Assembly: GCA_002433595.1 (NCBI GenBank)
Contig: DJIL01000033.1
Span: 8,133-27,838, forward strand
Source: a bacterium UBP8_UBA6595
GTDB taxonomy: Bacteria > Margulisbacteria > Marinamargulisbacteria > UBA6595
Direction of reading: 5' to 3'
Length of the DNA: 19,706 bases
Below are positions 6,452 to 15,061 of the stretch, piece by piece. Below the pieces are notes generated by a model. That model saw only the letters and a list, made by a program, of their open reading frames with translations, was not told the origin of the DNA and searched no databases. How positions within the stretch are numbered: position 1 is the first letter of the stretch; every line of letters begins with the position of its first letter. Position numbers and translations under genes: made by a program.

Positions 6452-9160
6452 ATGAAAACACGAATTCGTTTTATGCTTTCTTTCGTTTTTAGACGCAGTC
6501 AAACTGTGATTTACATTAAAATACGGTGGAGCGAAGCGCCCGTACCTATTGAAAAAGAAGCCTTTCTATCCTTTTTGTACAAGCATGAATCTGATCTAGA
6601 TGATGATGACATCAAGTTCTCGTTTTTACTTAGCAAAATTATTAAACCAGCGCAACGAAATGGAAAACCGTGCGCTATGATTGATCAGCCAACCGATCAG
6701 CGACTCCTTTTCAAACACCTTTATGAAAACAAAGTCACAGCTTACTGGCGAAATAAAAATATTGAATCTGAGCTTGTCTTTTCCAATCAATTGCCTATTA
6801 GCATTCATTTAAATCATCAAAACTCCGCTTTGTGCTGCGAAATGAAAGGCTGGTCTCAGTTTGCCAATGACCCCTATCTTAGCGTGGTCATTTACGACAA
6901 ACCCGATATCACATTTTTCTGTAATGGAACCGTTGTTTTAGAAACATCTATGCATTTGGTCTTGTTTTTGATCAAGTTTCTAACAAAGCAGCGCCAATAC
7001 CTCTATAATAACGATGCCTTTTCACTCATTGAACAAGTCTACAAACCCCATGCTCATAGTTTGAATTGGGTCGTTAATGTGGATGTTAATTCATTTAAGC
7101 TGGATCATATGGCACCAAAGCCCCACTTAACATTAACCATGGCCGATAAAACCCTAACTCCGATTTTAAAATATAGCTACAATGAAACACTTGTTGACCC
7201 TCAAGATGACCCAAAAACCAGCGATTCCAAAGTAAAGAAAGCAACCGTCTCGCGTCAATTTGATATCGAGAAAAATCATCAAGATCGACTAATGGCTATA
7301 TTTATTGAAACAGAGGTTCCATTTCTACTAGACACCCCCAGTGCTATTCGTGATTTTATGGATAAAGTCATACCCTTATTGGAGTCTGAAAATTGGATTA
7401 TCGAATCTCATTTGGAGGAGATGACATTTGACGATACGCCTCTGTCATTGGAATTTATGTTAGAGCAAGATAAAAAAAACAAATGGTTCCAGTATAAACC
7501 GTCATGCAAAATTATGGACGAGGAATTCGCACTGCATGAAATTGCTACCATGATGGTAGAAAATCAGGGGTATATTTCCACAAAACAGGGGTATATTAAA
7601 TTATCTAAAAAAACGCAATCCGATTTGCACACACTAACCGACATGGGGGCATTAACTGGAACCACTCAATTTAGCAAATCTGAAGTGTCCGCCCTAATTT
7701 CACAAACAGCCACCATTGGTGCTGACCACACCAGCGACGTACTAATTAAAAAGATTAATACCTTACAAACTATGGCTGACATTTCTACTGGCGATGCCTT
7801 TAATGGAACATTACGCGATTACCAACAATTTGGCTTGAATTGGATCCACTATTTATATACCAACCAATTTGGGGGAGTCCTTGCCGATGACATGGGTTTG
7901 GGTAAAACAATTCAAACACTGGCTTTTATTAGCCAACTCGATAGTAAACGCCCCCATTTAGTCATCGGGCCTACCAATGTAATTTACAACTGGTCTGAAG
8001 AAATTAAAAAGTTTTTACCCAAATACAAAGCACTGATTTACACAGGCTCTGAACGCCACAAATCAGTAAAATCAATTAATCGATACGATATTGTTATTAC
8101 ATCATTTGGTATTGTCAAAAATGATATTGACTATCTGAGTTCCATTGATTTTAATTGCGTCTTAGTCGACGAAGCTCAGTATATTAAAAATCCATCAACA
8201 AAGCTATCCAAAGCGATTAAAACCCTACACGGCAACTTTCGATTGGCAATGACCGGAACCCCTATTGAAAACAACATTCAAGACTTATGGAATTTATTTG
8301 ATTTTGTACTACCCAATTATTTGGGTACATTAAGTCAATTTGAGCAGGCATTTAAAACCAATAAAGCTAAACAAATTAAAATCAAAGCCAGCCCCTTTAT
8401 TTTGCGGCGCGAAAAACAAGAAGTGCTTGACTCTCTACCTGAAAAAACTGAAATTATTTTAAAATGCCCGTTGTCTGAACCCCAACAACAGCTTTACCAA
8501 ACCGTTTTAAAAACTGTTAAGCAAGGCATTCGTACTTACGATGGGAAATCCAGTTACTTAAATATGTTAAGCGCTTTGTTAAAATTACGACAAGTTTGTA
8601 TTCACCCAGGCTTACTATCAGAATTTAGCCAGCGCAATATTGAATCTGCTAAATTTGATTTAGGCAAGCAATACATCCAAGATATTTTAGCTGAAGGTCA
8701 TAAACTTGTAGTGTTTAGTCAATTTACAAAAATGTTAGATTTTATTCAAGAATGGCTCATTACTATAGGCCTGCCATTTGAACGTATTGACGGAACCGTA
8801 ACCGGAAAAAACCGCAATGATGCCGTCCAACGATTCCAAACCACAGAAGACCCTACTGTGTTTTTAATTTCCTTAAAAGCCGGTGGCGTAGGGATTAACC
8901 TAACGGCGGCTGATTATGTAATTCACTTTGACCCTTGGTGGAACCCAGCTGCCGAGTCTCAGGCAACCGATCGCGTACATCGCATGGGCCAAAAAAATAA
9001 AGTGATTATTTATAAACTTATTACAGAGGGAACAATCGAAGAGAAGATATTAGAATTACAAGAAGAAAAACGCAACTTACTCAATCAAATTGTTAATACG
9101 GATGCAGCAACTGAAAAAATAATCGATATTCATGAAATTGAAAAAGTATTGTTGACATAG
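6452..9160 (+). CDS. SNF2-family ATP-dependent helicase/translocase
   Basis: A 902-residue member of the Swi2/Snf2 branch of superfamily 2, a double-stranded-DNA translocase family; in bacteria such proteins act in transcription recycling, repair or defence, and I cannot assign one of these roles. All helicase motifs are present in the C-terminal half: motif I GVLADDMGLGKTIQT at about residue 474, motif II VLVDEAQYIKN at about 570, motif III MTGTPIENNIQDLWNLFD at about 599, and motifs V/VI LKAGGVGINLTAADYV, HFDPWWNPAAESQATDRVHR at about 810-845. The first roughly 440 residues match no domain I can name confidently; they resemble the SNF2-associated N-terminal region of Firmicute and chlamydial homologues. 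There is no Cys-rich zinc finger. The start is uncertain: the ATG at 6452 has only a distant AGAGG (18 nt), and a second ATG lies at 6473. A membrane-protein gene follows after 30 nt. Confidence 0.93.
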   Translation: MKTRIRFMLSFVFRRSQTVIYIKIRWSEAPVPIEKEAFLSFLYKHESDLDDDDIKFSFLLSKIIKPAQRNGKPCAMIDQPTDQRLLFKHLYENKVTAYWRNKNIESELVFSNQLPISIHLNHQNSALCCEMKGWSQFANDPYLSVVIYDKPDITFFCNGTVVLETSMHLVLFLIKFLTKQRQYLYNNDAFSLIEQVYKPHAHSLNWVVNVDVNSFKLDHMAPKPHLTLTMADKTLTPILKYSYNETLVDPQDDPKTSDSKVKKATVSRQFDIEKNHQDRLMAIFIETEVPFLLDTPSAIRDFMDKVIPLLESENWIIESHLEEMTFDDTPLSLEFMLEQDKKNKWFQYKPSCKIMDEEFALHEIATMMVENQGYISTKQGYIKLSKKTQSDLHTLTDMGALTGTTQFSKSEVSALISQTATIGADHTSDVLIKKINTLQTMADISTGDAFNGTLRDYQQFGLNWIHYLYTNQFGGVLADDMGLGKTIQTLAFISQLDSKRPHLVIGPTNVIYNWSEEIKKFLPKYKALIYTGSERHKSVKSINRYDIVITSFGIVKNDIDYLSSIDFNCVLVDEAQYIKNPSTKLSKAIKTLHGNFRLAMTGTPIENNIQDLWNLFDFVLPNYLGTLSQFEQAFKTNKAKQIKIKASPFILRREKQEVLDSLPEKTEIILKCPLSEPQQQLYQTVLKTVKQGIRTYDGKSSYLNMLSALLKLRQVCIHPGLLSEFSQRNIESAKFDLGKQYIQDILAEGHKLVVFSQFTKMLDFIQEWLITIGLPFERIDGTVTGKNRNDAVQRFQTTEDPTVFLISLKAGGVGINLTAADYVIHFDPWWNPAAESQATDRVHRMGQKNKVIIYKLITEGTIEEKILELQEEKRNLLNQIVNTDAATEKIIDIHEIEKVLLT

Positions 9161-9190
9161 TGTGCCGTGTTTAGTAGGATCTAACTACTT

Positions 9191-9907
9191 ATGTTAAAAT
9201 CATCGAATCCAGCATTAACAAACCGTGCCTTTAAGCACTTACCGCATACCGCCACTCGAGCCATGACATTGCCCGGAACTGTTCAAAAAACAGGTGTTCT
9301 ACTATTGCTATTAATCGTATCTGGGTATTGGAGTTGGGGAAACCCTGCCGTTGGTGCATTGGCCGGATTTGGTGCCATTGGGGGGGTTATACTTGCGCTT
9401 ATTACTATATTTAAAAAACATTGGGCGCCCATTACAGCCCCACTATACGCCGTCTTTCAAGGGCTTTTTTTAGGGGCAACATCCGCCTTATTTGAAGCCA
9501 ACTACCCAGGCATTGTTATTCAAGCTGTTGCTTTAACTGCAGGGACACTATTTGCCTTACTGGGCGCCTATCAATCCGGTTTAATACGGGCGACTGAAAA
9601 TTTTAAATTAGGTATTGTTGCTGCAACGGGTGGTGTTTGTATTGTTTATTTACTTCAATTTATGCTTGGTTTTTTTGGTGTGTCCTTTTTAAGCACCTCC
9701 GGCCCCTTTAGTATTGTATTTAGTTTAGTTGTTGTCAGTATTGCTGCATTAAATTTAGTCATGGATTTTGATTTTATTGAGCAAGGCGTCGCACACGGGG
9801 CTCCCGATTATATGGAATGGTTTGGAGCTTTTGGGCTAATGGTAACCTTAATATGGCTGTACATTGAAATACTTCGACTATTAGCCAAGCTTAGAAGTCA
9901 GGATTAG
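9191..9907 (+). CDS. Bax inhibitor-1/YccA-family membrane protein
   Basis: A 238-residue integral membrane protein. I place seven hydrophobic segments at about residues 34-49, 53-73, 81-101, 107-127, 139-161, 173-190 and 208-232. The N-terminal signature SSNPALTNRAF, then MTLPGTVQKT, the MDFDFIEQGV motif near residues 191-200 and the overall layout fit the bacterial Bax-inhibitor-like subfamily (TMBIM superfamily; some members act as pH-dependent calcium leak channels). The acidic pair D192/D194 lies where that family has its conserved aspartates. The substrate here is unknown. AGGAT lies about 11 nt before the ATG, inside a small inverted repeat (AGTAG...CTACT). It is probably co-transcribed with the helicase gene. 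Its last 17 bp overlap the 3' end of wecB on the other strand. Confidence 0.88.
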   Translation: MLKSSNPALTNRAFKHLPHTATRAMTLPGTVQKTGVLLLLLIVSGYWSWGNPAVGALAGFGAIGGVILALITIFKKHWAPITAPLYAVFQGLFLGATSALFEANYPGIVIQAVALTAGTLFALLGAYQSGLIRATENFKLGIVAATGGVCIVYLLQFMLGFFGVSFLSTSGPFSIVFSLVVVSIAALNLVMDFDFIEQGVAHGAPDYMEWFGAFGLMVTLIWLYIEILRLLAKLRSQD

Positions 9908-10997
9908 ATTCGTTTATAATTCCCCCCAAATATTTGAGTATTCGCTGAGCGGCATTTCCGTCCCCATACACCGATTTTTCTTGAGCCATTATACGATATC
10001 GATCTGAATTGTTTAGCAATTTAACAACCATCTGACTCAGTGTTCCGGATGATACGCAGTGTGCCTGCCCCGATTGAATACCCTGAATTCGCTCTGTGGT
10101 GTTGCGAAACACAAGCACTGGCTTACCCAATATGGGCGCTTCTTCCTGAATGCCCCCCGAATCGGTAATAATAATATCAGAGGCCTGCATCAACTGAATG
10201 AATTGCGGATACAGGATTGGGGGCATAATAAAAATTGATGAGTGCTCCCCCAAAAACTCATGCGCTTTAGCCTGAAGGGTTGGGTTTGCATGGCATACAA
10301 ATACAATTTGAACCGGCTGTGTGCACACCAGCATCTTTAACTCATCGCACAGCCGACGCATGCCGGACCCCCAGTTTTCGCGCCGATGGCAGGTAACGAC
10401 AATCGTTTGTTTGTCCGGCGATAGGCTCGGAAGGCGCGCGTCACCACTATACGTATTTTGAATCTGTCGAACCGCATCAACAACCGTATTGCCCACAGTT
10501 ACAATATGCTTGGAAATGCCGGATTGGTATAAGTTATTAGCATCGTGTTCCGTCGGCGCAAAATGAACAGTAGCCAGTTGCGCAATGAGTCGTCGATTAA
10601 TTTCTTCTGGAAATGGTTCCCGAATACTACCGGAACGAAGGCCCGCTTCCACATGCACAACCGGAATTTCATGATAAAACGCTGATAGTGCCCCACATAA
10701 GGTACTGGTTGTGTCCCCTTGAACGACACAAAAGTCTGGTTGTTCGTTAAGCATAATAGGCTTCAGATTTTCAATTACCTGCGCACTGAGCAATGATAGG
10801 TCACCGTGTGTATCCTTCAAACTAAGCTGCGTATGAATCATTATATTCAACGCGGATGCCAATGGTATGACTAAATCCGGATGCTGCCCCGTAAAGCATA
10901 CATGGAGCTGAGTGTCTGAGGAATCATTGGCCAGCGTAATAATTGGCGCCAATTTAATTAGCTCAGGACGGGTACCAAATACAATAAGCAGCTTCAT
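9891..10997 (-). CDS. wecB: UDP-N-acetylglucosamine 2-epimerase (non-hydrolysing)
   Basis: Interconverts UDP-GlcNAc and UDP-ManNAc in the cytoplasm, supplying ManNAc-type sugars for surface polysaccharide. The 368-residue length is normal. Family motifs are present: FGTRPELIKLAPII (residues 7-20), VVQGDTTST with D95, HVEAGLRSG with E117, PEEINRRL (E131/E132), VTCHRRENWG (H204-N208), TDSGGIQEEAPILGKPVLVFRN (278-299) and the TERIQGIQSG loop. The ATG at 10997 has GGG immediately before it and lies 6 nt after the smpB stop, so the two genes look co-transcribed. Parts of the gene are GC-rich (37 of 60 in 10381-10440, by hand count) compared with the helicase gene. Confidence 0.95.
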   Translation of the reverse strand: MKLLIVFGTRPELIKLAPIITLANDSSDTQLHVCFTGQHPDLVIPLASALNIMIHTQLSLKDTHGDLSLLSAQVIENLKPIMLNEQPDFCVVQGDTTSTLCGALSAFYHEIPVVHVEAGLRSGSIREPFPEEINRRLIAQLATVHFAPTEHDANNLYQSGISKHIVTVGNTVVDAVRQIQNTYSGDARLPSLSPDKQTIVVTCHRRENWGSGMRRLCDELKMLVCTQPVQIVFVCHANPTLQAKAHEFLGEHSSIFIMPPILYPQFIQLMQASDIIITDSGGIQEEAPILGKPVLVFRNTTERIQGIQSGQAHCVSSGTLSQMVVKLLNNSDRYRIMAQEKSVYGDGNAAQRILKYLGGIINESNPDF

Positions 10998-11003
10998 CCC
11001 ACG

Positions 11004-11471
11004 CTATCTCGGCTTATACTCACGCTCAAGGTCCCGGTTGATCGCTTTTTGTTTGAGATCATCGCGTTTATCCACTAATTTTTTAGACTGTACAAGCCCC
11101 AGCTCTAATTTAACGCGTTGCCGAACCCAGTACACACGCAACGGAACAACCGTTAGCCGCTTTTGCGCGACCTTAGCCATGAGTTGGTTAATTTGTCGGC
11201 GGTGAAGCATGAGCTTGCGATCGCGCAATGGATCGGGGTTCATATGACCGGCATGTTCATAGGGTTTAATATGGCACCCAACTAACCATATTTCCTGTTG
11301 AATAATAGTCGCATAGCTTTCTGCAATACTCATATGCCCATTGCGAATCGATTTAACTTCACACCCACTCAACACAATACCCGCTTCATATGTGTCTAAA
11401 ACTGTGTAATTAAAGTATGCTTTCTTGTTATTAGCGATATGCGCTGTGGTGCCACTTTTATTATTTGCCAT
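11004..11471 (-). CDS. smpB: SsrA-binding protein SmpB
   Basis: Binds tmRNA and delivers it to stalled ribosomes in trans-translation. The 155-residue product is typical: ANNKKAYFNYTVLDTYEAGIVLSGCEVKSIR at residues about 13-43, HIKPYEHAGHMNPDPLRDRKLMLHRRQI in the middle and the basic C-terminal tail (KKLVDKRDDLKQKAINRDLEREYKPR) that enters the decoding site. AAGGAAAATA precedes the ATG at 11471. It is followed by wecB after 6 nt, and is divergent from the nucleotide-sugar operon across 71 bp. No tmRNA gene is seen in this window. Confidence 0.97.
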   Translation of the reverse strand: MANNKSGTTAHIANNKKAYFNYTVLDTYEAGIVLSGCEVKSIRNGHMSIAESYATIIQQEIWLVGCHIKPYEHAGHMNPDPLRDRKLMLHRRQINQLMAKVAQKRLTVVPLRVYWVRQRVKLELGLVQSKKLVDKRDDLKQKAINRDLEREYKPR

Positions 11472-11542
11472 TATTTTCCTTAATTCAAAAGTACACTAGA
11501 GACTTTACCAATTGCAAGCGAATGACTTACAATAGGGGTATT

Positions 11543-12511
11543 ATGGCTCAAATTTTAGTCACCGGCGCTGCCGGTTTTATTGGATCGCATGTATGCGACT
11601 ATTTTTTGAGTTCTGGGCATTCCGTTATTGGTCTTGATAACTTTAATGATTACTATGACCCAAAAATTAAACAAAAAAACTGTACTGAATTATCCAATCA
11701 GCATACTAAATTTCTGTGTATTCGAGGTGATATCCGAGACGCCAGTGCTGTTGCCACTGCATTTAGCCATGGGCCTATTCATACTGTAATCCATTTAGCC
11801 GCTATGGCGGGTGTTCGCCCATCGTTGAACGACCCTGCCCTTTACCAAGATGTTAACCTCACCGGTACCATGACATTGTTTGAAGCTGCGCGTACCCACG
11901 GTGTAGAAAAGATTCTATTTGCATCATCATCCTCTGTGTATGGCAATAATCAAAAAGTACCCTTTGCTGAAACGGATCCGGTAGATCATCCAATATCCCC
12001 CTATGCCGCAACAAAAAAAGCGGGTGAGCTTCTCGCCTACACCTACCATCACTTATATCAGATTCCAATTGCCTGTTTGCGATTTTTCACGGTATATGGT
12101 CCAAGACAGCGCCCCGAAATGGCTATTCATAAGTTTGCACAATCGATTCTGTCAGGTATCCCTATTAACGTCTACAATCATGGTCACTGCGAACGCGATT
12201 ACACGTATATTGATGATATTGTATCGGGTATTGTTGCACTATGGAAAGCTGATTATAGCTATGACATTGTGAATTTGGGGAACTCCCATACCATTTCAAC
12301 ATTGAATTTAATTAAAAAAATAGAAAGCCGTATTGGGCGACCCGCACTATTAAATTTAATGCCGGCTCAACCGGGTGATGTTGATAAAACCTATGCCAAC
12401 ATTAGTCATGCAAAAACAACTTATGGATACACCCCCACAACCAATTTAGATGAGGGGCTTACAACCTTCATTAATTGGTTAAGGGAAAACTCCCCCGAGG
12501 TCTCCGTATGA
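11543..12511 (+). CDS. NAD-dependent nucleotide-sugar epimerase, UDP-glucuronate 4-epimerase-like
   Basis: An extended short-chain dehydrogenase/reductase of 322 residues. The Rossmann motif TGAAGFIGSH is at residues 7-16, and the catalytic set is S128-S130 with Y154 and K158 (SPYAATKKAGE). DNFNDYYDPKIKQKN (32-46), AAMAGVRPSL (86-95) and RFFTVYGPRQRPEMAIHKF (180-198) resemble UDP-glucuronate 4-epimerases of capsule and LPS loci, but a UDP-GlcNAc or UDP-glucose epimerase cannot be excluded. The frame is open further upstream into smpB, but the ATG at 11543 carries AGGGG at 4 nt and begins at the family's usual MxxILVTG position. It overlaps rfbB by 4 nt (ATGA). The 71-bp gap to smpB must hold its promoter; I could not fix one. 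Confidence 0.9.
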   Translation: MAQILVTGAAGFIGSHVCDYFLSSGHSVIGLDNFNDYYDPKIKQKNCTELSNQHTKFLCIRGDIRDASAVATAFSHGPIHTVIHLAAMAGVRPSLNDPALYQDVNLTGTMTLFEAARTHGVEKILFASSSSVYGNNQKVPFAETDPVDHPISPYAATKKAGELLAYTYHHLYQIPIACLRFFTVYGPRQRPEMAIHKFAQSILSGIPINVYNHGHCERDYTYIDDIVSGIVALWKADYSYDIVNLGNSHTISTLNLIKKIESRIGRPALLNLMPAQPGDVDKTYANISHAKTTYGYTPTTNLDEGLTTFINWLRENSPEVSV

Positions 12512-13479
12512 ATCATATTTTAGTCACCGGTGGCGCCGGATTTATTGGTAGCAATTTCATTCATTATTTAGCCAAGTATTATGGGGCCGATGTTACTATT
12601 CACAATGTCGATGCCTTAACCTATGCAGGGAATTTAGCAAATTTAGACAACTTAGCCGCTACCAATTATCATTTTCATCATGTGTCAATTACGGATCGTG
12701 ATGGCTTGAATCGTGTCTTTAGGCATCCGATTGACTGCGTGGTTCATTTTGCAGCTGAATCTCATGTTGATCGCAGTATTCATGACAGCGGACCGTTTAT
12801 GACAACCAACGTTTTAGGTACCCAATGCTTATTGGATGTTGCTATGGCCCACTCTGTCAAACAGTTCATTCATGTTTCCACGGATGAAGTTTATGGATCA
12901 ACCCAAACGGGCTATTTTACTGAAACAAGCCCTCTAAACCCTAGCAGTCCTTATGCAGCCAGTAAAACAAGTTCCGATTTGGTTGCCTTAGCCTACTACA
13001 AAACATTTGGATTTCCAGTTCGTGTTACTCGGTGCTCCAATAACTATGGTCCGTTTCAATTTCCAGAGAAGCTAATTCCTCTAATGATTAACCGTGCTTT
13101 GGCCAATCAACCATTACCTGTGTACGGAAACGGCAGCAATGTTCGGGATTGGCTTCATGTGACCGACCATTGTCGCGCCATTCATGCAATTATGACATCC
13201 GGCAGTGACGGTGAAATTTATAATATTGGGGGGCATGGAGAGCGGGATAACTTAGCAATTGTAAATACTATTTTGTCGGCATTAAATAAGCCCCAATCAC
13301 TGATTAATTTTGTAGCTGATCGACTTGGGCATGACTGGCGATATGCCATTGATTATACTAAAATTCAACGGGACTGCAACTGGTCCCCCAGTATTGATTT
13401 TGAATTTGGCATTCAGCAAACCATTAATTGGTATCAAACGAATACCGCATGGTTGGATACAACCGGAGCACACGCATGA
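12508..13479 (+). CDS. rfbB: dTDP-glucose 4,6-dehydratase
   Basis: Converts dTDP-glucose to dTDP-4-keto-6-deoxyglucose, the branch point to rhamnose and other deoxysugars; cytoplasmic, NAD-bound. The 323-residue protein has the Rossmann motif TGGAGFIGSNF (7-17), the DALTYAGNL segment (35-43), HFAAESHVDRSI (80-91), the catalytic STDEVYGS (124-131, with D126/E127), YAASK (Y149, K153) and NNYGPFQFPEKLIPL. This combination separates RmlB/RfbB from other SDR epimerases. The ATG overlaps the upstream stop as ATGA, as does its own stop with rfbA, so the three genes are translationally coupled. It is slightly shorter than the usual 330-360 residues, with all key residues present. The alternative, another NDP-hexose 4,6-dehydratase, is less likely given rfbA next to it. 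Confidence 0.93.
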   Translation: MNHILVTGGAGFIGSNFIHYLAKYYGADVTIHNVDALTYAGNLANLDNLAATNYHFHHVSITDRDGLNRVFRHPIDCVVHFAAESHVDRSIHDSGPFMTTNVLGTQCLLDVAMAHSVKQFIHVSTDEVYGSTQTGYFTETSPLNPSSPYAASKTSSDLVALAYYKTFGFPVRVTRCSNNYGPFQFPEKLIPLMINRALANQPLPVYGNGSNVRDWLHVTDHCRAIHAIMTSGSDGEIYNIGGHGERDNLAIVNTILSALNKPQSLINFVADRLGHDWRYAIDYTKIQRDCNWSPSIDFEFGIQQTINWYQTNTAWLDTTGAHA

Positions 13480-14207
13480 CAAAAACTAAAGGTATTATTT
13501 TAGCTGGCGGCAGTGGATCCCGCCTGTATCCACTGACTAAAGTGACCAATAAGCATTTACTTCCGGTTGGAAACAAACCAATGATCTATCACAGCATTCA
13601 TAAATTAACACAAGCCGGCATTACTGATATTTTAATAATATCTGGGACTGATCACTTGGGCTCTATTGTTAGCCTATTGGGTTCTGGTTCTGAATTCGGC
13701 TGCGCGCTAACCTACCGAGTGCAAGACGAAGCCGGCGGCATTGCACAAGCTTTAGGTATTGCTGAGCCTTTTGTGAATGGCGGGCGTTGTGTAGTTATTT
13801 TAGGCGACAATATTTTTGAACGTCCACTCGGTTCATTTGTTTCAGCGTTTGATGCTCAGCCCTGTGGGGCCCGATTACTTCTAATTGAGCATGAAAATCC
13901 CCATCGTTTTGGCGTGGCTACATTGGGCGATAACCAAAAATTATTAACTATTGTTGAAAAACCAAAAACCCCAGACTCAAACTGTATCGTTACCGGAATT
14001 TATGCCTATGACTCCGTTGTATTTGACTATGTTCGAGCCTGCTCACCATCGAAACGCAATGAATTAGAGATTACAGACGTCAATAACTTATACATTCAAG
14101 ATGGGACCTGTTACTACGATATTTTATCCGGATGGTGGTCTGATGCTGGAACCTTTGAATCCTTGCACCATGCCTCTCAATTAATTCAAGACAATCCTAT
14201 TCATTAA
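13476..14207 (+). CDS. rfbA: Glucose-1-phosphate thymidylyltransferase, short form
   Basis: Makes dTDP-glucose from dTTP and glucose-1-phosphate, the substrate of RfbB encoded just upstream. The nucleotidyltransferase signature LAGGSGSRLYPLTK is at residues 9-22, followed by NKHLLPVGNKPMIYHSI (25-41); VILGDNIFE carries the metal-binding Asp, and FGVATLGDN, VEKPKTP and SGWWSDAGTFESL also fit. At 243 residues it lacks the C-terminal extension of the classical 290-residue RmlA and matches the shorter RmlA-like group. The exact nucleotide or sugar could differ, but pairing with rfbB argues for dTDP-glucose. The ATG overlaps the rfbB stop by 4 nt; the reading frame extends upstream but that part lies within rfbB. 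Confidence 0.9.
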   Translation: MTKTKGIILAGGSGSRLYPLTKVTNKHLLPVGNKPMIYHSIHKLTQAGITDILIISGTDHLGSIVSLLGSGSEFGCALTYRVQDEAGGIAQALGIAEPFVNGGRCVVILGDNIFERPLGSFVSAFDAQPCGARLLLIEHENPHRFGVATLGDNQKLLTIVEKPKTPDSNCIVTGIYAYDSVVFDYVRACSPSKRNELEITDVNNLYIQDGTCYYDILSGWWSDAGTFESLHHASQLIQDNPIH

Positions 14208-14209
14208 CA

Positions 14210-15058
14210 TTGAGTAACAAAGCGCATCAATTGTGGGGCGTTTTATATATGCTCTTATTTTCCGCAACATTGCCCCTAACTGATGTATGGGTTCGTTGGC
14301 TCACACCAACTATTGGCATTGCACAAATTATTGTTATTCGAAGCATGGTCATGATGGTTGCCATGGGTGCCTTATCCTGGGTGAATCGAGAGTCATTATG
14401 GCCCACTCAGCATTGGGCATTGCATGGAATTCGTAACATAACATTCGTACTGGCTGTCTTTTTATGGTTTTTTATTTTAGACTATGCTCCGTTATCTGAT
14501 CTATATGCCATTGGATTTACGTCCCCTATTTTTGCCTCTATTGGGTCTGTATTTGCTCTAAACGAGCGTTTGTCTTTTCGAAAATGTATAGGCTTATTGG
14601 GCGGCATTATTGGTACGCTATTCGTTATTCAACCGGGTTTTGACACTATAAATCCGTATTTAATTTTGGCTGTTTTATGTTCTGTATTATGGGCAATTGC
14701 TATGATTGCCACTAAAAAACTAGCCAGCTCCGAATCCCCAACCCAGCTAGCTACATCAATATTTGTAAGCTTTATTCCAGTTACGCTTGTGCCCAGTATA
14801 ACCCAATGGGTGATGCCCTCAGGGGTTCAATGGCTCTTACTCATCAGCTTATCCATGACAACATTAATCAGTCACTTTCTATTAGCTTGGAGTTATCAAC
14901 GAGCGCCATTAACGTATTTGGCCCCCGTCGAATTTAGTACCGTTATTTTTTCATTTTTATTTGGTTGGGTCTTTTTTAATGAACCTATACTCTGGACAAC
15001 TGGAATTGGCAGTCTATTAATTGGGGCAAGCGCGCTGTATACAATGTTGGAAGGTTAG
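14210..15058 (+). CDS. EamA/DMT-family transporter
   Basis: A 282-residue, very hydrophobic protein with about ten predicted membrane helices arranged as two similar halves, typical of EamA-type drug/metabolite transporters (SDYAIGFTSPIFASIGSVFALNERLS-like segment near residues 98-124; the second-half counterpart LAPVEFSTVIFSFLFGWVFFNEP near 243-265). The substrate is unknown. The superfamily includes nucleotide-sugar transporters and Arn/lipid-linked sugar flippases, so a role in exporting a product of this operon is possible but inferred. The start is TTG at 14210, only 2 nt after the rfbA stop, without a clear Shine-Dalgarno; it is needed for a full first helix. An ATG 13 codons later would cut into that helix. 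Its stop lies 3 nt from the convergent stop of the next gene. Confidence 0.88.
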   Translation: MSNKAHQLWGVLYMLLFSATLPLTDVWVRWLTPTIGIAQIIVIRSMVMMVAMGALSWVNRESLWPTQHWALHGIRNITFVLAVFLWFFILDYAPLSDLYAIGFTSPIFASIGSVFALNERLSFRKCIGLLGGIIGTLFVIQPGFDTINPYLILAVLCSVLWAIAMIATKKLASSESPTQLATSIFVSFIPVTLVPSITQWVMPSGVQWLLLISLSMTTLISHFLLAWSYQRAPLTYLAPVEFSTVIFSFLFGWVFFNEPILWTTGIGSLLIGASALYTMLEG

Positions 15059-15061
15059 CCG

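Noticed and set aside
9161..9190. AGTAG...CTACT inverted repeat around the ribosome binding site of the Bax-inhibitor-like gene as a regulatory switch
   Set aside because: Only five pairs in AT-rich context; too weak to support a claim.
11490..11535. Plus-strand promoter TTTACC-18-TACAAT before the epimerase
   Set aside because: It would start transcription at or inside the AGGGG ribosome binding site, and the -35 is poor. A minus-strand TTGCAA candidate for smpB is also weak.
11465..11542. Longer N-terminus for the epimerase starting at 11465
   Set aside because: It would overlap smpB and add 26 unconserved residues; the ATG at 11543 has AGGGG at the right distance and the family's usual start.
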